A DNA stretch of 22,407 bases, from NCBI GenBank assembly GCA_021106775.1, contig JAIOTL010000118.1:1-22407 (forward strand), in the 5' to 3' direction. Numbering within the stretch: the first letter of the stretch is position 1; every line of letters begins with the position of its first letter. The translations under genes were made by a program, and so were the position numbers. Positions 1 to 6,605 of the stretch are shown one piece after another. Origin of the DNA: Planctomycetota bacterium (GTDB taxonomy: Bacteria; Planctomycetota; UBA8742; SKZP01; JAIOTL01). The notes beneath the pieces are model-generated. The model made no database searches, was not told the origin of the DNA, and saw only the letters and a program-made list of their open reading frames with translations.

Positions 1-135
1 ACCAATTTAATAGCAAAGTAAAGTGAATTTATCTGCATAACGCCTGAAAAACGCTACATATCGCTAAATTGATGCCTTGTGCTCTATTCAAGATTTTAGC
101 CATCAAGAACACGAAAATTCATAAGGGAATGTCTG

Positions 136-828
136 TTAGATTTTGCATTCATCAGCGGTTTTAATCGCGGCTTCGACCATGTTGTTCGCTTTCGTTATCG
201 CACGACCGACCACAATCGCACTTGCACCGTCTTTTATCGCTCTCGCAGGTGTTGCGATGCGCGATTGGTCATCCGCTTGCGCAAACCAGATGGGACGAAT
301 GCCAGGGACTATCGAATGCAATTTATGCTGACTCACCAGTTTGACTTCATGCGGCGAACAAATACAGCCGAAAACACCCGCATCAGCTGATATTCTCGCG
401 AATTCCGCAACCTTCTCAGCTGGAGCAGCACCATAAATGTTCTTTGAGGTTTCATCATCAATCGATGTCAGCACAGTAACAGCAAGAATTCCTGTGCGTC
501 CACCTTCTTCCACAACCGCGTTCACCGCTGCTTCCAACATTTTCGGTCCACCCGATGCATGTACAGTCAAAAGTGCAGGATTATACTCAGCAACAAGCCT
601 TTTTACCTGATTTTTTACTGTATTCGGAATATCATGAAGCTTTGCATCAACGAAAAAATTAAGGTCAGTACGCGACAAAAGCTCATTTATCTTGGGATGA
701 AAAAGCAAATCATTAAACTTGAATCCCCAAACATAATCTCGCAACTCATCCACCAGACCCAAAACTTTCTCAAACACCATGCCATCAAGCGCAACAATGA
801 TTTTGTTCTGAGAAAACAAATCAGTCAT
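136..828 (-). CDS. pyrF: Orotidine 5'-phosphate decarboxylase
   Basis: This enzyme decarboxylates OMP to UMP, the last step of de novo pyrimidine synthesis in the cytosol. The 230-residue length is normal for the short bacterial form. The active-site set is visible: Asp15 in VALDG, Lys37 in WGFKFND, and the catalytic D-x-K-x-x-D block at residues 61-66 in FVDAKLHDIPNT. The C-terminal phosphate-binding region (GIRP, then IVVGRAI near residue 208) is also present. The ATG start at 828 follows a GAGG ribosome binding site. The gene is divergent from the lipoprotein gene at 959, and no other pyr gene lies in the window. No convincing terminator is seen between the stop and the left edge (1-135), which holds no gene. 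Confidence 0.97.
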   Translation of the reverse strand: MTDLFSQNKIIVALDGMVFEKVLGLVDELRDYVWGFKFNDLLFHPKINELLSRTDLNFFVDAKLHDIPNTVKNQVKRLVAEYNPALLTVHASGGPKMLEAAVNAVVEEGGRTGILAVTVLTSIDDETSKNIYGAAPAEKVAEFARISADAGVFGCICSPHEVKLVSQHKLHSIVPGIRPIWFAQADDQSRIATPARAIKDGASAIVVGRAITKANNMVEAAIKTADECKI

Positions 829-900
829 TTGTACCTCATTAAGTTAATGCCCAATTTCGTCAATTACAAACTTAAAACTAAATATAAGTTGAAAATAACT

Positions 901-928
901 TTGAACTAAATCTATATCATTATATGAT
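901..928 (+). promoter_or_regulatory. Candidate sigma-70 promoter for the lipoprotein operon
   Basis: TTGAAC (901-906) and TATGAT (923-928) are separated by 16 nt, about 30 nt upstream of the ATG at 959 in the divergent pyrF/lipoprotein spacer. The match is by eye in AT-rich DNA, so it is only a candidate. Confidence 0.35.
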
Positions 929-958
929 TCTAATAACACCCCTAGACAAGGATAACCG

Positions 959-1450
959 ATGAAAAAAATAATCATTATTTCAATATTCTGTGTATTTATG
1001 AGTGTTTCTTGCGCTTTTCAAAGGGGAACCACGTTCTATGAAGAAGATTACGAAATTTGGTTCGAAAAGAATGCAAAAGAGGGAATGATTAAAATCGAGA
1101 CCGAACCTAAGGATGCTATGGTTTACTTGATAGAGGATGAATTCGAAGATGTTGTTTCAATGACTCCAGCATCGTACAAAATAAGAGCGACTGGCAAACC
1201 CTTTTATTTCCGCATCGTAAAGGATGGTTATTACGATTACAGAATTCAGGTGCGTCCAACGCCTTACAATCCGATAGTTAAAACGAAAATCATTCTGAAA
1301 AAGATTATAACATCATTGAAGTCCGACGGAGACAATACTGACGACACGAAAAACACTCCTGAGCGTAGAAATCTCAATTATAATTCAAGAATTACCGGTG
1401 AATCCAATGATAAGGTTCAGCCTAAGATTGATTCAAGATTCACAAGATAG
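959..1450 (+). CDS. Small lipoprotein with a PEGA-like domain
   Basis: A 163-residue protein with a classic lipoprotein signal: MKKIIII, a hydrophobic stretch and a lipobox ending at Cys19 (SVSC|A). Export by Sec and lipidation at that cysteine are therefore expected. The region at about residues 43-113 (IKIETEPKDAMVYL, then TPASYKIRATGKPFYFRIVK, then IILKK) has the spacing of PEGA-type beta-sandwich domains found in surface and periplasmic proteins. The last 50 residues are polar and probably disordered. The ATG at 959 has AAGGAT at 948-953. It forms a two-gene unit with the following gene, whose ribosome binding site overlaps this stop. The PEGA assignment is inferred from pattern only and the function is unknown. 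Confidence 0.8.
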   Translation: MKKIIIISIFCVFMSVSCAFQRGTTFYEEDYEIWFEKNAKEGMIKIETEPKDAMVYLIEDEFEDVVSMTPASYKIRATGKPFYFRIVKDGYYDYRIQVRPTPYNPIVKTKIILKKIITSLKSDGDNTDDTKNTPERRNLNYNSRITGESNDKVQPKIDSRFTR

Positions 1451-1458
1451 AGGATATT

Positions 1459-1704
1459 ATGGGCAAAAAGGATATAATGATATCTCAGCAGGCAAAGTCT
1501 ATTGCTGCCTCTGCGGTACTCGGAAATTCTAAATCAAAGTCCGGCAAAGTCAATAAACCAAGCGGTATTACGCAATTGCGTGAAATTTATCATACTGAAG
1601 GCTCTGCACGACAGTATTCATTCGCTTTTTTCATTGGTGCCCTGATTTCATTGATTGCTGCGTTCTCATTTGGCTTTATTCTTGGCGTAATTGGTGTTTT
1701 TTAA
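1459..1704 (+). CDS. Small single-domain membrane protein, unknown function
   Basis: An 81-residue protein. The N-terminal half is polar and rich in Ser and Lys (AKSIAASAVLGNSKSKSGK). The C-terminal 28 residues form one or two hydrophobic helices (FAFFIGALISLIAAF, then SFGFILGVIGVF) ending at the stop, so it is a tail-anchored or hairpin inner-membrane protein. An AGAGGA ribosome binding site overlaps the preceding stop at 1448-1450, which supports co-expression with the lipoprotein. The stop overlaps the stop of the convergent gene at 1701 by 4 nt. I do not recognise the family. Confidence 0.75.
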   Translation: MGKKDIMISQQAKSIAASAVLGNSKSKSGKVNKPSGITQLREIYHTEGSARQYSFAFFIGALISLIAAFSFGFILGVIGVF

Positions 1705-2330
1705 TTCTTAATCTGATTTTTAATTGGAGCCAGCAAATTGTTGATGTTATTAAGTTGATTCTTCATTTCAACCGAAATCAGATGTATCAAAGTTGACATA
1801 TCATTGTGTTTGATGGCGTTCTGAATCCTTGAGTTCAGACTCTCGATTGTGTCAACATCGGGTTTTAGGAACTCACCTTCACTTGTTTGTGAAAGAAAAA
1901 AGAATGCGCTTACTAATTCGTCGAAAACAAAGATTTTCTCTTCAGCATTCGTAAGAATTGAGTTCTTAATTTTGTCGGTTTTGTTGGATGATTCGTCTTG
2001 AAGCATTTTGGTCAACGGCATGAATATTTCGTTATCAATGTACTTTTCGAGTGTTTGTGTTTTCTCACTAAAATGTTCGAATGCGAATTTTGTTGGTATT
2101 GTTGAGATTTCGAGTTGATGCAAATCCGTTGTTGAAGTATTTTCATTCTCGGAAATTGCTTTTTGGTTGATAAATTGCACTTCCGACTCTAAATCTCTTC
2201 GAATTCTGGCTCCTACGATTGTTCGCTTGTGATCAGTCAAGTAATTGAGCAAAGTTTTCCAGATGCTGCCAAATGTTGAACCTATCGGAACTGTAAATTG
2301 CTTTGAAAAACCATCAATATCAAGTTTCAT
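1701..2330 (-). CDS. Hypothetical cytoplasmic protein, mostly helical
   Basis: I do not recognise this protein of about 209 residues. It has no signal peptide or membrane segment. It is rich in Asn, Ser and Glu with several amphipathic helical stretches, and ends MKNQLNNINNLLAPIKNQIKN. The N-terminus (MKLDIDGFSKQFTVPIGSTFGSIWKTLLNYL) is compact and suggests a small folded domain. The ATG at 2330 is chosen because GGAG lies 6 nt upstream. A GTG four codons earlier (2342) would sit within that ribosome binding site. The gene is divergent from the ABC ATPase gene and convergent, with overlapping stops, with the small membrane protein gene. Confidence 0.75.
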   Translation of the reverse strand: MKLDIDGFSKQFTVPIGSTFGSIWKTLLNYLTDHKRTIVGARIRRDLESEVQFINQKAISENENTSTTDLHQLEISTIPTKFAFEHFSEKTQTLEKYIDNEIFMPLTKMLQDESSNKTDKIKNSILTNAEEKIFVFDELVSAFFFLSQTSEGEFLKPDVDTIESLNSRIQNAIKHNDMSTLIHLISVEMKNQLNNINNLLAPIKNQIKN

Positions 2331-2422
2331 AAAATACTCCACACAAACGATTTGCTAGATGATTTTAATAACGTTACTAAGCTCAATATAATATAATTTT
2401 ATAATCTGGAAACGGTCAATAA

Positions 2423-2451
2423 TTGTTCAGTAAAATTACTTTTACTTTAAT
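2423..2451 (+). promoter_or_regulatory. Weak candidate promoter for the MlaF-like gene
   Basis: TTGTTC (2423-2428), a 17-nt spacer and TTTAAT (2446-2451) lie just upstream of the GTG start at 2474. The -10 box is good and the -35 box is poor. Confidence 0.25.
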
Positions 2452-2473
2452 ACAAATTTAATTAAGGGAACTC

Positions 2474-3283
2474 GTGTTTGGAAAATTTCAGCGAAAAAAA
2501 CGAGCAGTAAAACTTTCACATGAAAGCGTTTATCACATTGAGATGTCTGATGTGCATGTTACGCTTGGCGGCAAGCCGATATTGCGTGGAATGGATGTGC
2601 AGATTCGGCATGGTGAGACTTATGTAATACTTGGGCTTTCAGGTGCTGGTAAATCCGTAACCATCAAGAATATCATAGGACTTCTTAAGCCTGACGAAGG
2701 ACGTATTCTCATAAACGGCTTGGATATGACAAAGTTGAATAAAACGCATTGGTACGAAGCAATGAAGCAGTTCGGATATCTGTTTCAATCGGGAGCACTT
2801 TTGAACTGGATAACCATCGCTGAGAACGTGGCTCTTCCACTTAACGAGTTGACAAATTATTCTGACGACGAAATCGAGAAACGTGTGTATGAAAAACTGG
2901 AAATAGTTGGGTTGGCTGATCATGGTGACAAGTATCCGTCAGAGGTTTCAGGTGGAATGCGCAAAAGAGCGGGACTTGCACGAGCAATTGTTCGTGAGCC
3001 TGATATTTTACTTTACGATGAACCCACCTCAGGACTCGACCCCATTATGAGCAGGCAGGTTGATGCGCTTATTAACAAACTAGCAACTGAGCTGGGTATC
3101 ACAAGCATAGTCGTTACACATGATATGGAATCAGCTTTTGCCTGTGGGGATAAAATCGGATTCCTGTATCAGGGCAGAATGCTTGAGGTTGGTACGCCCG
3201 AGCAGATTCGGAACTCCAATAACGAAATCGTGAAAGCGTTTGTGCAAGGCGGATACACAGATTCGGATGTTCTTCAGTATTGA
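2474..3283 (+). CDS. mlaF: ABC transporter ATP-binding protein, MlaF/Ttg2A family
   Basis: This is the ATPase subunit of a lipid-transport ABC system of the Mla type, which moves phospholipids between inner and outer membranes, working at the cytoplasmic face of a MlaE-type permease. All ABC motifs are present in the 269 residues: Walker A GLSGAGKS (54-61), Q-loop in GYLFQSGALL (the SGAL stretch is typical of MlaF), signature VSGGMRKRAGLARA, Walker B ILLYDEPTSGLDP and H-loop VVTHDM. The start is GTG with AAGGGA 4 nt upstream. An N-terminal basic extension of about 15 residues precedes the domain. No mlaE or mlaD neighbour is present: the gene is flanked by a divergent hypothetical and a tRNA, so its partners must lie elsewhere. 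The family is certain; the exact substrate is not. Confidence 0.9.
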   Translation: MFGKFQRKKRAVKLSHESVYHIEMSDVHVTLGGKPILRGMDVQIRHGETYVILGLSGAGKSVTIKNIIGLLKPDEGRILINGLDMTKLNKTHWYEAMKQFGYLFQSGALLNWITIAENVALPLNELTNYSDDEIEKRVYEKLEIVGLADHGDKYPSEVSGGMRKRAGLARAIVREPDILLYDEPTSGLDPIMSRQVDALINKLATELGITSIVVTHDMESAFACGDKIGFLYQGRMLEVGTPEQIRNSNNEIVKAFVQGGYTDSDVLQY

Positions 3284-3420
3284 TTTCAATTTTGTGCAAA
3301 GTTGATGAAAACCGTTGACTGCATAGCACAATTGTGATAATTTTTTATTCTGCAAATACAGAGATTCAATGCAATTTTGACGTAATATTATTGTACAACA
3401 ATCAGAATATGCGAAAATTC

Positions 3421-3497
3421 GGGCGTTTAGCTCAGTTGGTTAGAGCGCTATCTTCACACGGTAGAAGTCACAGATTCGAGTTCTGTAACGCCCACCA
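3421..3497 (+). tRNA. tRNA-Val (anticodon CAC)
   Basis: A complete 77-nt cloverleaf can be folded. The 7-bp acceptor stem is GGGCGTT/AACGCCC. The D stem is GCTC/GAGC with GG in the loop. The anticodon stem is CTATC/GGTAG, with loop TTCACAC giving anticodon CAC (reads GUG, Val). The T stem is ACAGA/TCTGT with loop TTCGAGT. A discriminator A is followed by an encoded CCA. Confidence 0.95.
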
Positions 3498-3505
3498 GCA
3501 ATAAC

Positions 3506-3538
3506 AAGGGTTTCAGGCATCTCCCCGAAATCCTTTTT
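3506..3538 (+). terminator. Rho-independent terminator after tRNA-Val
   Basis: The 9-bp stem AAGGGTTTC/GAAATCCTT (one G-T pair) has a 12-nt loop and runs into five T residues, starting 9 nt after the tRNA CCA. It insulates the tRNA from the convergent genes at 3562-4312. Confidence 0.7.
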
Positions 3539-3561
3539 CAGTATGTTCACAATATAATTCC

Positions 3562-4044
3562 CTATGTGATTTTTTCTTCACTCTCAGCATAACGTTTTTC
3601 AATCTCTCTACATAGATTTATATATGCTGGAATTTCTGTTTCTTTTCTTGTTAAGCAAGCAACAACTAATGATAAAACTAAGAATACTAATAACACACCA
3701 TTGATAATCCATACACATTCAGTATTATCATCATATTGACCAGTAAAGCAACTTATTACTGAGACAATTATAATACCTACTAAGACAAAAAAAATCGATA
3801 GTGAAATTTCGTGAATTTTTCTGGTTTCAAAAAGTTTTCCATCTCTTAATATCTCGTATTTGTGTTTTGCTAGTGGATATGGATATTCAACAAGTTTTAT
3901 CGTTGTTGATGTTACATCTCTTGATATTTCCATTTTATTAGACTTTGTTGCAGGTTTTTTTTTAGGTTTTGATGTAGTTGGTTTTATTATTTTTTTTGCT
4001 TCTGTATTTGTACTATTACTTTTAGATTCTTTTTTTTTACTCAT
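3562..4044 (-). CDS. Lysine-rich membrane protein with two transmembrane helices, unknown function
   Basis: A 160-residue protein. Residues 1-38 are very rich in Lys, Ser and Thr (MSKKKESKSNSTNTEAKK) and likely disordered and cytosolic. Residues about 80-100 (ISLSIFFVLVGIIIVSVISC) and 110-130 (CVWIINGVLLVFLVLSLVVA) are two membrane helices. A soluble tail follows (REIEKRYAESEEK). A GGGGGA ribosome binding site lies before the ATG, and the first 8 nt overlap the end of the upstream zinc-ribbon gene, so the two are probably translationally coupled. Three A8-A9 homopolymer runs fall in the first 35 codons. Base composition is more AT-rich than in neighbouring housekeeping genes. I do not recognise the family. 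Confidence 0.75.
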   Translation of the reverse strand: MSKKKESKSNSTNTEAKKIIKPTTSKPKKKPATKSNKMEISRDVTSTTIKLVEYPYPLAKHKYEILRDGKLFETRKIHEISLSIFFVLVGIIIVSVISCFTGQYDDNTECVWIINGVLLVFLVLSLVVACLTRKETEIPAYINLCREIEKRYAESEEKIT

Positions 4045-4312
4045 TTAATTCCCCCACAAGTTTAGGGTCAACAAACTGTAAATTATGAGTTGAAGTAAAT
4101 CCACAATTTTTACATGTAAGTAATAGCCCAGGAATTACTGGAGGTGGCACTGTGAAATTGCCTTGTTCAGGTTGATGAATTAATATGTAAGCAATTTCTG
4201 CATTCCAGTTCTGTTTTCTACACATAGGGCATATAAAACAGTGTTTCTTTCTTTTCAGAATGATCAATGCTCTATCTGTAATTTGACGAGATTTTTCTTT
4301 TGAAATTGCCAT
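4037..4312 (-). CDS. Four-cysteine zinc-ribbon-like small protein
   Basis: A 91-residue protein with a probable structural zinc site. The first knuckle is CFICPMC (near residues 25-31); the second is CKNCGFTSTHN (near 67-77). They are separated by about 36 residues containing a Pro-rich turn (VPPPVIPG). The short helical N-terminus is basic. Zinc binding is inferred from the two CxxC pairs. An AGAGG ribosome binding site precedes the ATG at 4312. The stop lies inside the start of the following membrane-protein gene (8-nt overlap), making a tight two-gene unit. Such ribbons occur in DNA-binding and protein-binding adaptors, but nothing here fixes a function. Confidence 0.78.
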   Translation of the reverse strand: MAISKEKSRQITDRALIILKRKKHCFICPMCRKQNWNAEIAYILIHQPEQGNFTVPPPVIPGLLLTCKNCGFTSTHNLQFVDPKLVGELNE

Positions 4313-4399
4313 AAAACCTCTTTCTATAGTGATGTGTAATGTGTAACAAATTAAATTATCATTTTGTAATTATTGTATAACCTCAAAAGCTGGTGTTTT

Positions 4400-6301
4400 C
4401 TAATTGCCTATCATCTGCATTGCCGGTTCATAATATTTGTCATAACCCTCAAAAGCGTCAATTATTTCGTCCTTGAATTTTTCCGCTCGTTTGTCCTCAG
4501 GCGTTTGCTTTATTGCATTGCGGAGATAACCTTCCCAGAATTTCTTCGCTTCTTTGTCAATCAACTCCAAAATCTCATAAAGACGTTTCACAATGTCGTC
4601 CAGGTCTTTATTCTGATAATCCTTAATCTTTTCATTGGTCAAAACGTAAGCGGTGCCAAAGTTTTCCCCATAAAGCAAATCGTAAACGACCTTGTTCTTA
4701 ACGTTGACAAAATCTTCTCGCGCTTTCTCTTCAAACTTAGATTCAGCACTCCAAATCCACTTCTGGTCTCGCTCTCTTTCAGTTAATTCCTGCGAATCGT
4801 CATCAGGGACATCGTTGTCGTTGATTTTATTATCGTCTTTCTTATTGTTATTATCATCTTTCACGGAAGTGCCGTTAGAATCATGGTGCGAAATCGTACC
4901 TGTTGTTTTATCGGTGGACAAATCGGTGGTATCTTTCGGTTCAGGGGGAAATTCTGTTCCACCACCTTTATTGTTACTGACAATAAGAACAATCGCCAGT
5001 ATAAATACAACCAATAACACAACGCCAGCAATAATCAATCCGGTATAATCCGCGGGCTCTGTGGCAGATTTTTTATACCTTTTATCACGAGCAATCTTAG
5101 GTTTTCTGGCAATTTGTGCAATTTCGTCAGGAATCGCAGGAACTACACTTGTCGCAGCACTATCTGAAACTATTGCCTTTTCATCCGGTACAACAAACGT
5201 AAACTCAATTTCGCCGATGAGAATCTTATCTCCGGGTAAAAGTTCAATCTTACCCTTAACCTCACGATTGTTTATCTTCGTGCTGTTCCGCGAATTCAAA
5301 TCCTCGATGAAATAGCGTTTGTCATCACAAAAAATCTTCGCATGAATCCTTGAGCTAAGTTTGTCCGAAATCGTCAGCGTTGCCTCATCGCTCCTGCCAA
5401 TTGTTACCTCATTTTTGTGCAAATCGAAAGACTTATCGCTTCCGTCTTCAAGTTGATACTGCAGAATGGGAATGACGTAGTCAACCTTAAGGTCAGCATT
5501 CTCTTCATATACTGGTTTGTCAATATCTCCAGTGGGTAGAAGCTGATCGATGTCCATGTTTTTTTCAAGGGCTTCCTCGATTTTCAATTCTTGATATTCG
5601 CCAGTTGTTAGTGGAAGACGGGAAGAAATTTTGATTTTTGTGCTTCCTAACAGAATTTCATCATCTTTAGTAATATACTGCTGATTTACGAATTCATCGT
5701 TTACTTTGGTTCCGTTGCGGGATTCAAGGTCAACAAGTTTTAATCCACCTGCTTTTATTTCAAATTGACAGTGCAGACGGGATGCAAGTGATTCGTCGAT
5801 ATGAATATCCGCTTCATCTCCTCGCCCTATTGTCGTTATGGGTTTCAGAAGCACCTTGTTGAATGAGCCTCCACTACCCACGAAATTAACACAGTAAACT
5901 GTTCCTGGTGCACCAAATGCAACATCGCTGGTTGGTTCGAACACTTCGTCAGGATTGGTTTTGACAGCAGTCAGTGCAGATGCTTTTGTTAAACTCGGTG
6001 CTTTTGATGACGTTGTATCGAAGATTATTTCATGTTCGCCGACTTTAATCACGTCCCCTGAGTTGAGTTTCGTTGGAGCTTTAAGCTCCTTCCCGTTCAA
6101 AAATGTACCATTACACGATTTTAAATCTTCGACGTAGAATAATTCATCGATTTTGAAAATTTTTACATGTTTGCGTGAAGCAAGTTTGTCCATCAACACA
6201 ATTTTGCATACTTTTGCTCTGCCAATGAAAACTACATCAGAACTTAGTTTTACAGGCTTAGGAAAAGGTTCAACTCCAGCAATTGTTTTTAATGTCGGCA
6301 T
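4400..6301 (-). CDS. Membrane-anchored protein with three FHA domains
   Basis: A 633-residue protein. FHA domains bind phosphothreonine peptides. Three are visible: residues about 22-95 (FIGR, SRKH, CNGTFLNG), 152-225 (TIGR, SRLH, RNGTKVN) and 295-368 (TIGR, SRIH, RNSTKIN). A proline- and basic-rich linker leads to one membrane helix at about 419-442 (LIIAGVVLLVVFILAIVLIV). Next is an Asp/Asn/Lys-rich low-complexity stretch and a helical C-terminal domain (about 525-633), probably outside the cytoplasm. The ATG at 6301 is preferred because GGGA precedes it; a GTG three codons upstream (6310) is the alternative. The third FHA has Ser where the NG turn is usual. No Ser/Thr kinase or phosphatase is adjacent. 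The architecture suggests phosphorylation-dependent assembly at the inner membrane; this is inference. Confidence 0.92.
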   Translation of the reverse strand: MPTLKTIAGVEPFPKPVKLSSDVVFIGRAKVCKIVLMDKLASRKHVKIFKIDELFYVEDLKSCNGTFLNGKELKAPTKLNSGDVIKVGEHEIIFDTTSSKAPSLTKASALTAVKTNPDEVFEPTSDVAFGAPGTVYCVNFVGSGGSFNKVLLKPITTIGRGDEADIHIDESLASRLHCQFEIKAGGLKLVDLESRNGTKVNDEFVNQQYITKDDEILLGSTKIKISSRLPLTTGEYQELKIEEALEKNMDIDQLLPTGDIDKPVYEENADLKVDYVIPILQYQLEDGSDKSFDLHKNEVTIGRSDEATLTISDKLSSRIHAKIFCDDKRYFIEDLNSRNSTKINNREVKGKIELLPGDKILIGEIEFTFVVPDEKAIVSDSAATSVVPAIPDEIAQIARKPKIARDKRYKKSATEPADYTGLIIAGVVLLVVFILAIVLIVSNNKGGGTEFPPEPKDTTDLSTDKTTGTISHHDSNGTSVKDDNNNKKDDNKINDNDVPDDDSQELTERERDQKWIWSAESKFEEKAREDFVNVKNKVVYDLLYGENFGTAYVLTNEKIKDYQNKDLDDIVKRLYEILELIDKEAKKFWEGYLRNAIKQTPEDKRAEKFKDEIIDAFEGYDKYYEPAMQMIGN

Positions 6302-6501
6302 TTTTCCCACTGCTAATCAATTAAACGAATAATATTGCATTACATAATATTTTACCCAAATTTACCAATAAACAAAGCTCGTTGCATGTTATTTTCCTTA
6401 GTTTTTTTTCAAGTTTGCTTTACACTCTCGTAACAAGGATTATCAACAAAGGTTTGCAATTATTCAATTCGATGGTAATTATTACTGTAGCACAATATAA
6501 A

Positions 6502-6515
6502 GTAGGTAAACCTAC
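6502..6515. repeat. Perfect palindrome GTAGGT-AA-ACCTAC upstream of nuoL
   Basis: Two 6-nt arms lie around a 2-nt centre in the 304-nt spacer (6302-6605) between the divergent FHA gene and nuoL, about 90 nt before the nuoL start. The rest of the spacer is AT-rich with no gene. It could be an operator or a short repeat: the same AGGT-WW-ACCT core recurs at 9305-9314 and 15256-15265. Confidence 0.5.
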
Positions 6516-6605
6516 ATTTAAGTTACGACATTGGCAGTAGGACTAATAAGTTTTCTGACCTATTGACAATGCTGCAATTAAAACCATCAAGGATGGGGCG
6601 GAATT

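Noticed and set aside
559..909. A 116-codon plus-strand frame
   Set aside because: Most of it is antisense to pyrF, which has full family motifs; its own protein has no recognisable features or ribosome binding site.
3309..3345. CACAATTGTG followed by a T-run after the MlaF-like gene
   Set aside because: The palindrome has no loop and the stem would be too short for a convincing terminator.
3421..4312. Integrated island at the tRNA-Val 3' end
   Set aside because: No integrase is present and I found no repeat of the tRNA 3' end downstream; a terminator directly follows the tRNA. Only the base composition of the two genes hints at transfer.
4373..4786. Plus-strand frames antisense to the FHA gene and to secA (several of 60-140 codons)
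   Set aside because: They lie wholly over well-supported genes and encode low-complexity proteins without motifs.
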